Positions 45,731 through 54,919 are shown, numbered from the stretch's first letter. The stretch is 64,000 bases of DNA from Bradyrhizobium roseum (GCF_030413175.1 NZ_CP129212.1:4464001-4528000); one strand, 5' to 3'. Program-made: numbers and translations. The notes: generated from the letters alone by a model not told the origin.

Positions 45731-46018
45731 TCACTTTCCATCTTCTCGCCGGCCTCGATGCAGCAGATGACGATAGCCCTGGTCCGCCATCCATTTCGCG
45801 CGAGCAAGATGGGTGTCGAACGCACGGCGTGCACGTTCCGGCTCCCGGACGGCATCAATGTGGAGGATGAGGCGCGCCGCTTCGCGCCAATCCGCGTTAT
45901 CGGCCTCGGCGTCGAGCAGGCGCAAGTAGGTGACGACGTGTTCCTCGTCATACACTGTCAGGACGGGATCATCGGGAGCCGTATCTGCAACATTGGGATC
46001 GAGCGGTGGCGACGGCAT
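45731..46018 (-). CDS. Small DUF2285-type protein (QseM-like antiactivator candidate)
   Basis: 95 aa. LTVYDEEHVVTYLRLLDAEA, then ADWREAARLILHIDAVREPE and THLARAKWMADQGYRHLLHR form the short helix-turn-helix variant associated with DUF2285. In ICEMlSymR7A the antiactivator QseM is a small DUF2285 protein encoded divergently from the XRE regulator QseC. The same pairing is seen here with the XRE gene at 46235. The name is inference from order and fold; sequence identity cannot be judged here. Confidence 0.75.
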   Translation of the reverse strand: MPSPPLDPNVADTAPDDPVLTVYDEEHVVTYLRLLDAEADNADWREAARLILHIDAVREPERARRAFDTHLARAKWMADQGYRHLLHRGRREDGK

Positions 46019-46189
46019 TGAAACTCCTACTATTTTCTAGAAGCTTCGACCTCGGGACATCTTAGCTGCCCTCAGGCGATCTTTGTACTGGGAAGCCCGG
46101 CCGCTTAGAGGCTTTGTTGGCCCCAAAAGATTAACCAACCGTTTGTACGGAACGTTCCCACCCGTCGGATATCACGCGCGATTGTAGAG

Positions 46190-46211
46190 AATACTCCGTG
46201 GTGAAATACTC
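46190..46211. promoter_or_regulatory. Repeated AATACTC operator candidate in the divergent XRE/DUF2285 gap
   Basis: AATACTC occurs at 46190-46196 and 46205-46211, starts 15 bp apart, 24 bp before the XRE gene ATG. The first copy lies in a near-palindrome GAGAATACTC. Spacing and place fit controller (C-protein or QseC-like) binding sites. Confidence 0.4.
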
Positions 46212-46234
46212 TTCAAGGCGCTGCCCTCTCACGT

Positions 46235-46489
46235 ATGGAGATACGAGAGGTACTCGCGCTCAATCTGAGGAAGCTTCGACGGGCACGCGGCTTTTCGCAG
46301 GAAGAGTTGGCGCACCGTGCCAAAATCGACCGTACCTATATCAGCTCGCTTGAACGAAACCTTTACGCCGCCGGCATCGACGTGGTGGACAGGCTCGGAC
46401 GGGCTCTTGGGGTCGAAGCCGCAGATCTTCTCAGGCTTCCCCCTGCCGAATCAGGCGAACGAAAGAAGCGGACGCCGTCCAAGCGTTGA
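46235..46489 (+). CDS. XRE-family helix-turn-helix regulator (QseC-like candidate)
   Basis: 84 aa. ALNLRKLRRARGFSQEELAH, then AKIDRTYISSLERNLYAAGI is a textbook HTH_3 domain covering residues 6-62, followed by a basic tail. Small XRE proteins of this length act as controllers. Divergent to the small DUF2285 gene over 216 bp, so it likely sets the balance between its own promoter and the antiactivator promoter. Only plus-strand gene in the core block. Confidence 0.88.
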   Translation: MEIREVLALNLRKLRRARGFSQEELAHRAKIDRTYISSLERNLYAAGIDVVDRLGRALGVEAADLLRLPPAESGERKKRTPSKR

Positions 46490-46602
46490 AATCGAAATTT
46501 GGATCGGGTGCTGGTGCAACGCCTTTTCGCGAGCCGGGCCTAAAGGCAAGCCAGGCCGGACGCAGTCCCGCCTTGGCCGATCCTAGCCGAAAATGCAGGA
46601 AT

Positions 46603-46631
46603 CAACACCCCGCTCGACGAGCGGGGTGTTG
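46603..46631. terminator. Perfect 29-bp palindrome between convergent genes
   Basis: Arms CAACACCCCGCTCG and CGAGCGGGGTGTTG, 14 bp each around a single A. It lies 14 nt after the DUF736 stop and 114 nt after the XRE stop, so it can terminate both convergent transcripts; T-runs beside it are short (minus-strand ATTTTC). Confidence 0.65.
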
Positions 46632-46644
46632 GGTCTGGTTCGGC

Positions 46645-46968
46645 TCAGTCCCCGTTGGGCTTGCGGCTGCGGGACCAGATCAGGGTGGAGGTCTCGGCGT
46701 CTTCGTCGTCGAAGAGGTTGGCGTAGATCGGAGCGTTAAAGCTCGGATCGTCGAGCTTCACCGAAAGATAATCGCGACCCTCGCTGGAGCGCTTCGGCCA
46801 GGCGGCCCCGATCTCGGCGCGGCCGACATAGACCCGGTGGCTCGGCGCGTTGTCGCTGGTCCGGTCTGTCTCGGGCACGATGCGGACGCCCTTGGTCTGG
46901 AGGCTCAAGGTGACGATCTCGCCCTGTAATTCCTGGCCGGACTTCTTGAATGAACCGATGTTAGCCAT
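46645..46968 (-). CDS. DUF736 protein of the ICE core
   Basis: 107 aa. MANIGSFKKSGQELQGEIVT, then VRIVPETDRTSDNAPSHRVY, GAAWPKRSSEGRDYLSVKLD and PIYANLFDDEDAETSTLIWS match DUF736, a single-strand-binding-like beta-barrel family common on rhizobial conjugative elements. The start has AGGAGA 8 nt upstream, embedded in the end of the preceding ORF. Function unproven; binding of nucleic acid during transfer is a reasonable guess. Confidence 0.9.
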   Translation of the reverse strand: MANIGSFKKSGQELQGEIVTLSLQTKGVRIVPETDRTSDNAPSHRVYVGRAEIGAAWPKRSSEGRDYLSVKLDDPSFNAPIYANLFDDEDAETSTLIWSRSRKPNGD

Positions 46969-46969
46969 G

Positions 46970-47239
46970 TCACTTCTCCTTAGCTTGTTTCGAGCCCGCG
47001 ACCACCGCGGCCTCGATGGCGATCTGAAAGCCGAAGGCGATCGACGCCGCACCCGCTTGGGCCGCAGCGCAGCGGAGGATGGCGGCGGTGAGACTTTCTT
47101 GGCCCCGCGAGGAATGGGCGAAGCCCAGGGGAAGAAAGTCGATCCGTCCGCCATTGCGGTTCAGGCGATCGAGGCGCAGCCGGCCTTCGGCCAGATCAAG
47201 CCAATGAGAGGCAAGGTGCTCGCGTGCTTTGAACAGCAT
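46970..47239 (-). CDS. Small hypothetical protein upstream of DUF736
   Basis: 89 aa. REHLASHWLDLAEGRLRLDR, then SLTAAILRCAAAQAGAASIA and FQIAIEAAVVAGSKQAKEK show strong third-position GC, and the stop sits 2 nt before the DUF736 ATG so that its last codons supply the DUF736 ribosome site. This argues for a real coupled gene. No domain is recognised. Confidence 0.5.
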   Translation of the reverse strand: MLFKAREHLASHWLDLAEGRLRLDRLNRNGGRIDFLPLGFAHSSRGQESLTAAILRCAAAQAGAASIAFGFQIAIEAAVVAGSKQAKEK

Positions 47240-47509
47240 TCGAGGAGATGTGCCCAGCTTTCAATCGGTCCGAACAGGAGACCCTGGCGCCTCCGGGAAG
47301 GAAGAGAAAACCTGGCGTACAGAAAGGCGGCCAAGCGTCGACGAGACAAATCGGGCCAACGACAACGCTCCAAGCCTTCAGTATTATCGTCCACCGACGG
47401 GATCGTCACCGCCCGTTCGAAGCGCTCCCGCGCGGGCCGTTATCTCTCGGTCACGAAGAACGACAGCCTCCCGCTCCATAGCCAGCCGAGAGATGACGGA
47501 GCCGAACGA

Positions 47510-47998
47510 TCACCCGTCTGGGGTCACCGATCCCAAGCGTGGTCCCAAGGGTGATGGAGCCGAACCAGCACCAACGCCCTCGCTGAGAACAGGTGTCGTC
47601 GTTATCGCCACGCGGGCCCAAGCGGTGAATCCGATGCCGACCGCGCCGACCAGGGCAAACACTTCCCGCCACCATTCCGAGGAAATGCCGATATGAGCGA
47701 GGTTGAACGTCACCTCATAGCCGGCCCACGCCGCGGGAGCCGCGAACAAAAGGGCTATGACAAGACGGATGGCGGGAGAGCGTGTGACAGAGAAGAGATA
47801 CCGACCGGCCAAAAGTCCGAAGGCACCCGCGACAAAACCAACAGCGATGGCGCCAATGGGACCTATTCCAGTTCGATACGTATACATGCCGGCGGTCATG
47901 CCGACAAAGAACGGCAGTGCATAGACTGCGAGCGTGAATAGCGCCCAACAGACGACGCCGAGCCCGGCGATATTGAGAAGAATGCCAATGATGATCAT
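47510..47998 (-). CDS. Small polytopic membrane protein
   Basis: 162 aa with about four helices (MIIIGILLNIAGLGVVCWAL, LPFFVGMTAGMYTYRTGIGP, GAIAVGFVAGAFGLLAGRYL, LVIALLFAAPAAWAGYEVTF) and a Ser/Pro/Gly-rich tail. The ATG at 47998 begins directly at the first helix; the longer frame adds a basic stretch with no site. It lies between DUF2493 and the DUF736 pair. No assigned function. Confidence 0.65.
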   Translation of the reverse strand: MIIIGILLNIAGLGVVCWALFTLAVYALPFFVGMTAGMYTYRTGIGPIGAIAVGFVAGAFGLLAGRYLFSVTRSPAIRLVIALLFAAPAAWAGYEVTFNLAHIGISSEWWREVFALVGAVGIGFTAWARVAITTTPVLSEGVGAGSAPSPLGPRLGSVTPDG

Positions 47999-48163
47999 GG
48001 TGGGGGGTCCCGTGACAGGTTTTGCAAGGGTTACGCCTCCACCACCACCACGGCGCAGCATTTGGTATAGCCGAAGACATGAGGTGACGGGAGAGGAAAT
48101 TCGTTGGCGGTACCGCCGTCTGGTCAAGACGGAAATGTGCCTTTGGTCCGGCAGTAGCGGGGC

Positions 48164-49105
48164 TTACGCGCCGCCGTCGCCGCCGAACTTCCAGACGGGA
48201 ATGCCGAGCTTGCGCGCCTTGTCGGCGAGATTGTCTTGAATACCGGTGCCGGGGAATACCATGACGCCAACTGGCAGGACGTCGAGCATCTGGTCGTTGC
48301 GCTTGAAGGGTGCCGCCTTGGCGTGGCGGGTCCAGTCCGGCTTGAAGGCGATCTGCGTTACCTTGCGGTGATCGGCCCAGCGGGCGGCGATGCGTTCAGC
48401 CCCCTTCGGTGATCCTCCATGCAGCAGGACCATGTCAGGATATTTGGCCCGGACCTTGTCAAGCGTATCCCAGATCAGGCGGTGATCGTTGCAATCGAGT
48501 CCACCGGTAAAGGCGATCCTGGTGCCCGCCGGCATCAGCGGCTCAAGGGCGACACGACGTTTGGCTGCGAGAAAGTCGCGGCTGTCGATCATGGCCGAAG
48601 TCAGGGTGCGATGGTTCACCAGAGACCCCGAGCGTGGCCGCCAGGCTGAGCCTGTGTGACGCTCGAATTGCTCGGCGGCCTGGTCGCGGAAGAACTCGAT
48701 GGCGTTGCGGCGTTCGATCAGGGTCATGCCCTCGGCGATGAGGCGTTCCAATTCGACCGAGCGGATTTCCGAGCCATCCTGATCCTTCTGGCTGCGCTTC
48801 TGCGCCAACTCATTGCCGTCGAGGTCGCGTTCGATACGCATCGTGGCGCGGTGGAAGAGATTGACGCTTCCCCACAGCAGGTTCTCAAGATCTGGTTCGA
48901 GACGGGTCTCGCTGAGCGTCGCGATCAGGGCGTCAAAGATGTCGGCGACGGCGTCGGCGACGGTGTGCGCTTCAGGCAGCGGTCTGGGGTCGGGTTCGTC
49001 CTGAAAGGGGCGATAGCCATGGAGTTGGAGTTCGGTGAGAACGTGATCGGTTGGGGATGTCGTGAGCGGCGGATCCCAGGTCTGTTCGTCGCGATCAGTC
49101 GTCAT
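48164..49105 (-). CDS. DUF2493 protein (SLOG/YspA-like Rossmann domain)
   Basis: 313 aa. The N-terminal half (DHVLTELQLHGYRPFQDEPD, IEFFRDQAAEQFERHTGSAW) is element-specific. The C-terminal DUF2493 domain begins RIAFTGGLDCNDHRLIWDTL, with LLHGGSPKGAERIAARWADH and VGVMVFPGTGIQDNLADKAR. This resembles the SLOG nucleotide-binding fold with a GG motif. Such proteins are standard on rhizobial ICEs; ligand and role are unknown. AAAGGAAA lies upstream of the ATG at 49105. Confidence 0.87.
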   Translation of the reverse strand: MTTDRDEQTWDPPLTTSPTDHVLTELQLHGYRPFQDEPDPRPLPEAHTVADAVADIFDALIATLSETRLEPDLENLLWGSVNLFHRATMRIERDLDGNELAQKRSQKDQDGSEIRSVELERLIAEGMTLIERRNAIEFFRDQAAEQFERHTGSAWRPRSGSLVNHRTLTSAMIDSRDFLAAKRRVALEPLMPAGTRIAFTGGLDCNDHRLIWDTLDKVRAKYPDMVLLHGGSPKGAERIAARWADHRKVTQIAFKPDWTRHAKAAPFKRNDQMLDVLPVGVMVFPGTGIQDNLADKARKLGIPVWKFGGDGGA

Positions 49106-49214
49106 GGCGGTTTCCTTTGTCGGAACGGCCGCGCCCATCGCGGCCTTCGTGGCGACGAAAGGCGGCGGGCGGACCGGACCTGCACCGCGAAGCGGCCGAA
49201 GCAGAGCGGAGGAT

Positions 49215-49288
49215 GGCGGGAGCCGGCTATTTTGCTTCGCGATGTAAAGCGTCTGTAAGGACGCGACGGAAAATAGCCGGCTCGCGCC
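49215..49288. repeat. Long inverted repeat between toprim and DUF2493 genes
   Basis: Left arm 49215-49233 begins GGCGGGAGCCGGCTATTTT and right arm 49270-49288 AAAATAGCCGGCTCGCGCC: 19 bp with one mismatch. The 36-nt loop contains its own GCGTC/GACGC stem. It is the only notable structure in the 326-bp gap 49106-49431. It may terminate the toprim transcript or be a transfer/replication element. Confidence 0.6.
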
Positions 49289-49431
49289 ATTGCGTGGCCG
49301 GGCCGCTTGCCGCAGGGTCGCCCTCTCAGAAGGCCGGGGAGCGATCCTCTACGACCCACCCGGAAACGCCTGCGAACCGGCGCGAGGGAATGCGCAAGAC
49401 ACTGCCTTCGTGGGCCCGTACCGGCGGCGAG

Positions 49432-50499
49432 TCAGAACTCAATGAAGCGCGCTACGTCCTCCGGGGCGAGTTGCACTCGCAGGGCAGCCCGAAGCGCATC
49501 AATGCCGAAACCTCGGAGATCCTCGTTGAAGTCTCCGCAGCGCGGCGACAGGGCGATCGCCTCGATCCCGTTCGCGCCAGCCCGTGCGCTCAAGCTTTCC
49601 ATTGCATGATCTCCGGCGGGATCGTCGTCGCGAACGATGTAAAGGCGACGCAGTGTGGCCGGAAGGAGAATGGCTGCGAGGTGAGCGGCTGAAAGTGCCG
49701 CGGCCATTGGCATATCAGGCAAACCGCAACGGAGCGACAATATGGTTTCGATCCCCTCGCCGGCCGCCATCACGTCGTCTGCGACACCGAAACGAACGGC
49801 GTTACCGAGGAGATGGCCCATCGCGCGCCGTGGCGTGTCGATTGGCGCCTTGCCGCTGGCCGAACGATCGAACCCTTGCGGATTGAGGTAGGTACGATGC
49901 GCGCCGGTAATCCTTCCGTCAAGATCGGTCACCGCCGCGATCATCGCCGGCCAGGTCTCGGTCGGTTCGTATGGATCCGGGCGGTAGTAGCAGCGCGGAT
50001 GGAACCGAAGGCTTGCGCAATCGCGAAGAACCGTGATGCCGCGGGCACGGAGATTTGCTTCCGCAAGCGTCCCCGCAATCGGCTGAGACATCGCGAATAG
50101 CCGCCGTGCCGATTCCGGAGATTTCCTGGTCGCCGACTTCGGCGATCCAGTCGGTACCACCGAATGACGCGGTGGGTAGTCCGGTTCAGGTCGTGGTAGC
50201 CTGAGGAAGCGTCTTGCTTCGCCAGCCACGTCGCGGAAATCGACGAAGCCGCAGCTTTTGCGGATGACGTCGAGCAGATCGCCGTGCTCGCCGGTGGCGG
50301 CGTCGGTCCATTTGCCGGCGGTGCGTTTGCCGGATGCATCGCGGCTCAGACGTACGAACATCGAGCGGCCAGCGGCGTTCCTGACATCGCCGACCTGCCA
50401 ATAGTTTCCGACCCGCCGCCCGTTGGAGAGATAGTGACGGCACACCGCCTCGGCTTCCCGCGCCAGGCGATGCGCCAATTCGGTTGCATCGCGGGGCAT
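49432..50499 (-). CDS. Toprim-domain protein (primase-like)
   Basis: 355 aa. The N-terminal DUF7146-like part (RRVGNYWQVGDVRNAAGRSM and GKWTDAATGEHGDLLDVIRK) is followed by RCYYRPDPYEPTETWPAMIA. The Toprim domain has GEGIETILSLRCGLPDMPMA with the catalytic Glu, and YIVRDDDPAGDHAMESL with the DxD. It resembles a plasmid primase involved in strand processing or replication after transfer. The ATG at 50499 lies 1 nt past the helicase stop, implying an operon. Confidence 0.88.
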   Translation of the reverse strand: MPRDATELAHRLAREAEAVCRHYLSNGRRVGNYWQVGDVRNAAGRSMFVRLSRDASGKRTAGKWTDAATGEHGDLLDVIRKSCGFVDFRDVAGEARRFLRLPRPEPDYPPRHSVVPTGSPKSATRKSPESARRLFAMSQPIAGTLAEANLRARGITVLRDCASLRFHPRCYYRPDPYEPTETWPAMIAAVTDLDGRITGAHRTYLNPQGFDRSASGKAPIDTPRRAMGHLLGNAVRFGVADDVMAAGEGIETILSLRCGLPDMPMAAALSAAHLAAILLPATLRRLYIVRDDDPAGDHAMESLSARAGANGIEAIALSPRCGDFNEDLRGFGIDALRAALRVQLAPEDVARFIEF

Positions 50500-50500
50500 G

Positions 50501-53500
50501 TCACGCCGCCGCAGATTCGGAGATGCGCGAGAGCGGATAGCGCTCCAGCACTTTGCCCAGGATTGCCGGCCCGGAAGCGTCCGTCGGCACGAACAAGCGC
50601 AGCTTCCACGAGATGATTTCGTGGAACAGGCCATAGGCTCGCAGCCGGTCCCGCATCGCGTCTGTAAAACCGGACAGTTCGATGCGGTTCACACCCATGA
50701 CGCGGACGCGACGAAGTTTCAGGCCTTCGGCGAGATCGAGCACGGTCTTGCCGTCCATCAGCGCCGTAAAGGCCCCGTCCGGCGTCAACGTCGCCATACC
50801 GGTTGAAAGTGCGCCCACGACCCAAGCCGGCGAGACCTGGCGGCCAATGATGCGCTCGCCGGTATCCAGTTGGAGCCGGTAGACCCGCGTCGACTCGTTG
50901 GGCAGGCGCTTCCAGATCGGTAACAACAATCCAGACACGATGTGGATCTCGCTGTCGGTGAATTCCGGTACCTCGGCAACCTCCGCGGTCCAGACACGCG
51001 AAAAGGTCTCGCGGTCGGTCTCCTGCCAGTGGGTCTGTGGCATCATCGCCAACGCGACAGTTGGATGCTCCATCGGTCGAATGAGACGCACCCGGCGTTC
51101 GACCTCACCGTCGTCAGTCATCAGACTGCGAGCCGGTACCTGCACTGCCGCTCGTCTCGACTGGCTGTTGACCAGGAGCGCGGCGCGCGGATCGGCGAGA
51201 CGATTGAGCGCGTCGTCGAGGGTAACGGGTCTGTTGCGATCACGTTGGGTGATCGTCAGCAGACGGGTCTCGGCCGACGTGCCGGGATGGGTGTAGATGG
51301 TCTGCCGATCGGCGATGGCAAAGGACTCTGCCGTGAGCGTTTCCAATCCGACATCATAGGTACCGCTTGCGATCGCCCCCTCGATGCGCGAGGTCAGCAA
51401 TCGTTCGAAAGCCGTGAACAGGATGTTCTGCAGATCGATAGTCATCGCCAGCAGACGGTTGAGGAAGGTCGTGATCGGCGGCAATTCGTCCCTGATGCCG
51501 TTGGCATCCATAAGCTTGAGCCCTGTGGTATCCTCAAACGTCTGGAGTGAACAATCCTCGACCTTGCCCATGACAAGGAGAACGTAGAGCTGCCGCAGGG
51601 CATCGCCGGCATAGTGGCTCTCCAAATTGTCCTCGGATCTGAACAACCCCTGCCCGCCGGTCTGGCGCTGGCCTTTGGTGATGGCGCCGAGGGTGTCGAG
51701 ACGCCGCGCGATGGTCGAGAGAAAGCGCTTCTCGGCCTTCACGTTGGTCGCGATCGGGCGGAACAGCGGCGGCTGCACCTGGTTGGTGCGGTTGGTACGG
51801 CCAAGGCCCTGAATGGCGGCATCGGCCTTCCATCCGGCCTCAAGAAGGTAGTGAACCCGAAGGCGGCGGTTTTTGGCTGACAGCTCCGCATGATAACTGC
51901 GTCCGGTACCGCCTGCTTCGGAGAAAACGAGGATGCGCTTGTCGTCATCCATGAACGCCTGGGTTTCGGCGAGATTCGCCGAACCCGCGCGGTTCTCGAC
52001 CACGAGCCGATCGATGCGATCGGCGCCCCGCTTGCGAACGATCCGGCGCGAACGGCCGGTGACTTCGGCCACCATGTCGGTGCCGAAGCGCTGAACGATC
52101 TGATCGAGCGCGCCGTGGACAGGCGTTAACGAGGCGAGTTTTTCGATCAGCCGGTCGCGGCGCGCGACGGCGTCCCGACACTGCACTGGCTGGCCGTCAC
52201 GGTATACCGGCCGTGACGACAAATTGCCCTCGCTGTCGATGAAGGGCTCGTAGAGCTGGGTCGGGAACGAATGCGCGAGATAATCCAGCACGTATTCGCG
52301 CGGGGTAATGTCGACCTGGACGTCGCCCCATTCCTCGGTCGGAATTTCGGCGAGCCGCCGTTCCATCAGCGCCTCGCCGGTCGAAACAATCTGGATCACG
52401 GCGGCATGGCCCGCCGCAAGATCGCGATCAATGGCTGCGATCAGCGACGGCATCTTCATCGCCGTAATGAGGTGGTTGAAGAAACGCTGCTTGGCGCTCT
52501 CAAAGGCGGAGCGCGCGGCGGACTTCACCTGCGCGTTCAAAGTGCCGGTGGAGCCGGTGATGTTGGCCGCCTGCATCGCCGCATCGAGATTGTTATGGAT
52601 GACGCTGAACGCGCCCGCATAAGCGTCATAGATGCGACTCTGCTCGTCGGTGAGCGTATGCTCAACCAGCTCGTATTCGACGCCCTCATATGACAGCGAT
52701 CTGGCGGCATAGAGACCGAGCGCCTTGAGATCGCGCGCCAGTACTTCCATCGCCGCGACACCACCGGCCTCAATCGCCTCAACGAACTCCGCCCGGGTGG
52801 CGAATGGGAAATCTTCGCCGCCCCACAGTCCAAGCCGCTGCGCATAGGCGAGATTGTGGACCGTAGTGGCGCCGGTCGCCGAGACGTAGACGATGCGCGC
52901 GTTCGGCAAGGCATGTTGCAGGCGAAGCCCCGCGCGGCCCTGTTGTGAAGCGGCCGCGCCGCCACGTTCACCTTTCCCGCCCGCCGCATTCTGCATCGCG
53001 TGAGACTCGTCAAAAATGATCACGCCGTCGAAATCCCTGCTCAACCATTCAACGATTTGCCGGACCCGAGAAACCTTCTCGTCACGCGCGTCGGAACGTA
53101 GCGTGGCGTAGGTGGTGAAAAGGATGCCCTGCTCCAGACGGATCGGTGTGCCCTGACGGAAACGCGAGAGCGGTGTCACCAGCAGGCGTTCCTGGCCGAG
53201 TGCGGACCAGTCACGCTGGGCGTCCTCGATCAGCTTGTCGGATTTGCTGACCCACACTGCACGGCGGCGACCCTTGAGCCAGTTGTCGAGCAGGATACCG
53301 GCGACCTGACGGCCCTTGCCGGCGCCAGTTCCATCACCAAGAAACCAGCCACGCCGAAACTGGACGGCGTTCTCGGCGTCCGCGGGCGCAGCCGAGACGA
53401 AATCGAACGTCTCGTCGACCGTCCATGATCCCTGGAGAGTGCCGCCATGGGCTTCGCCGGCATAGATCACGGATTCAAGCTGTGCATCCGACAGCAGGCC

Positions 53501-54844
53501 GTCCGACACCACATTCGCGGGAAGATGCGGCCGATAAGAGGGAATGGGTGGTGCGACCGACGCCATCGCCGTTGACTGCACGAGCATGGTGGGATGGGCT
53601 TGGGAGCCGGGAATACGGATCGACTGTAAGCCGTACTGTTCGTAGAGGGCTTCGGTGATGCGGCCGTGCTCGACGGGGTGCCACGCCAGGGTTTCGTAGG
53701 CGAGTTCGGTCGCGGCAGGCTCCATCGCCGGAGCTGGGGTGGAGGACGGGCGCATGGCGCAGGCCCGCACCGTTTTGGGAATGACCGGACGCGGGGTCGC
53801 TACATTGGCGACAGTCGATCCGATCGGAGACCGAGGTGGCACCTGCTGCATCACCCAGCCGAGCAATATCGCTAAATCCGGCGCCATGCCCGGAGACAGC
53901 GGAAACACCGTCGTATCTTCAGCGGGTTCCTTGTCGATCACGGTCAGGCGCGTATCGATGCTGGTGCCGTGTTTGGCGTAGACCGCGCCGTCGATGGCGG
54001 CCGAGAACACGACGCGCCCGCGTTCCTGCAAGGCGATGAAGGCGTCCCTCCATGCTGGATTGTCGGGCGCGCAGCTCGCGCCTGATATCGCGACCAGACG
54101 ACCGCCTTCGGCCAGGCGTGCCAACGCCGAGGAAATATGACGGAGCGCTGCATCGGCCATGCGGCGGTCGACGTTGGCGACGGCCGAGAACGGCGGGTTC
54201 ATCAGCACGACGCTGGGGACGGTGTCGGTGTTGAGATGATCGTCGATGTGCGCAGCATCGAACGAGGTCACCGCGATGCCGGGAAAGAGGAGTGACAAAA
54301 GTCCCGCGCGGGTTTCGGCCAACTCGTTGAGGGCAAGAGATCCCCCGGCGAGTTCGGCGAGGATCGCAAGCAGCCCGGTGCCGGCCGACGGCTCCAGGAC
54401 AACGTCAGCCGGCGTGATCGCGGCGGCCAGGCTCGCCACAAAACTGAGCGGAATGGGCGTACTGAACTGTTGGAACGTCTCGCTCTCTTCGGAGCGGCGG
54501 GTATGGGTAGGAAGAAGGCTGTTGATTTTGACCAGCATCGGCAGCATGGCGACCGGCGATGCGGCGCGTGCGCGCATCGCCGGGGCGAACTTGCGCAGGA
54601 ACAGCACCGTCGCCGCTTCACAGGCGTCGTAGCCGGTCTTCCAGGCCCAGGCTCCCGAAGCGTCGGTGCCGCCAAAAGCGGCGTCCATGGCGACGCGCAG
54701 GAGCGGCGCATCGATGCGACGACCACTTTCGAGATGAGGAAGGAGAAGTTGCGCGGCCAGGCCAATCGCGGCAGATCGGCCTGCGATATCGGAAGCGGCC
54801 TCAAAGCACGCGGATGCGGCGGCAGAAGCGGAGATGTATTTCAT
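50501..54844 (-). CDS. Strawberry-notch-like helicase with N-terminal methyltransferase-like domain
   Basis: 1447 aa. Near residue 150 VVLEPSAGTGLLAILAELAG and near 216 VVLMNPPFSAVAN give an adenine-methyltransferase-like fold. A SNO-type NTPase follows with GDGTGAGKGRQVAGILLDNW near residue 508 and DESHAMQNAAGGKG near 613. The C-terminal half has the helicase C domain (GGTGRSYHAELSAKNRRLRV and IQGLGRTNRTNQVQPPLFRP). It is found on many alphaproteobacterial conjugative elements. Suggested roles are strand handling or defence against host restriction; none is proven. A structured leader lies upstream of the ATG at 54844. Confidence 0.9.
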   Translation of the reverse strand: MKYISASAAASACFEAASDIAGRSAAIGLAAQLLLPHLESGRRIDAPLLRVAMDAAFGGTDASGAWAWKTGYDACEAATVLFLRKFAPAMRARAASPVAMLPMLVKINSLLPTHTRRSEESETFQQFSTPIPLSFVASLAAAITPADVVLEPSAGTGLLAILAELAGGSLALNELAETRAGLLSLLFPGIAVTSFDAAHIDDHLNTDTVPSVVLMNPPFSAVANVDRRMADAALRHISSALARLAEGGRLVAISGASCAPDNPAWRDAFIALQERGRVVFSAAIDGAVYAKHGTSIDTRLTVIDKEPAEDTTVFPLSPGMAPDLAILLGWVMQQVPPRSPIGSTVANVATPRPVIPKTVRACAMRPSSTPAPAMEPAATELAYETLAWHPVEHGRITEALYEQYGLQSIRIPGSQAHPTMLVQSTAMASVAPPIPSYRPHLPANVVSDGLLSDAQLESVIYAGEAHGGTLQGSWTVDETFDFVSAAPADAENAVQFRRGWFLGDGTGAGKGRQVAGILLDNWLKGRRRAVWVSKSDKLIEDAQRDWSALGQERLLVTPLSRFRQGTPIRLEQGILFTTYATLRSDARDEKVSRVRQIVEWLSRDFDGVIIFDESHAMQNAAGGKGERGGAAASQQGRAGLRLQHALPNARIVYVSATGATTVHNLAYAQRLGLWGGEDFPFATRAEFVEAIEAGGVAAMEVLARDLKALGLYAARSLSYEGVEYELVEHTLTDEQSRIYDAYAGAFSVIHNNLDAAMQAANITGSTGTLNAQVKSAARSAFESAKQRFFNHLITAMKMPSLIAAIDRDLAAGHAAVIQIVSTGEALMERRLAEIPTEEWGDVQVDITPREYVLDYLAHSFPTQLYEPFIDSEGNLSSRPVYRDGQPVQCRDAVARRDRLIEKLASLTPVHGALDQIVQRFGTDMVAEVTGRSRRIVRKRGADRIDRLVVENRAGSANLAETQAFMDDDKRILVFSEAGGTGRSYHAELSAKNRRLRVHYLLEAGWKADAAIQGLGRTNRTNQVQPPLFRPIATNVKAEKRFLSTIARRLDTLGAITKGQRQTGGQGLFRSEDNLESHYAGDALRQLYVLLVMGKVEDCSLQTFEDTTGLKLMDANGIRDELPPITTFLNRLLAMTIDLQNILFTAFERLLTSRIEGAIASGTYDVGLETLTAESFAIADRQTIYTHPGTSAETRLLTITQRDRNRPVTLDDALNRLADPRAALLVNSQSRRAAVQVPARSLMTDDGEVERRVRLIRPMEHPTVALAMMPQTHWQETDRETFSRVWTAEVAEVPEFTDSEIHIVSGLLLPIWKRLPNESTRVYRLQLDTGERIIGRQVSPAWVVGALSTGMATLTPDGAFTALMDGKTVLDLAEGLKLRRVRVMGVNRIELSGFTDAMRDRLRAYGLFHEIISWKLRLFVPTDASGPAILGKVLERYPLSRISESAAA

Positions 54845-54867
54845 GGAAGTAACCTCGAAAGAGCGGA

Positions 54868-54919
54868 GACGGGTCGAGCCGCAGGCGCTCTCTCTCGACC
54901 TCGCCGGCTCAAACCCGTC
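54868..54919 (-). promoter_or_regulatory. Structured leader upstream of the helicase gene
   Basis: Inverted arms GACGGGTCGAGCCG (54868-54881) and CGGCTCAAACCCGTC (54905-54919), one bulge, separated by a run holding TCTCTCTCGACCTC. It is 24 nt before the ATG. The same GACGGG/CCCGTC stem and GAGAGAG loop text recur ahead of parB and ardC. Confidence 0.6.

Noticed and set aside
47229-47696. 155-codon plus-strand ORF beside the small membrane protein gene
   Set aside because: Overlaps the membrane protein gene's 3' end, has low-complexity Arg/Ser/Pro content and no ribosome site. Part of it resembles coding text but evidence is too weak.
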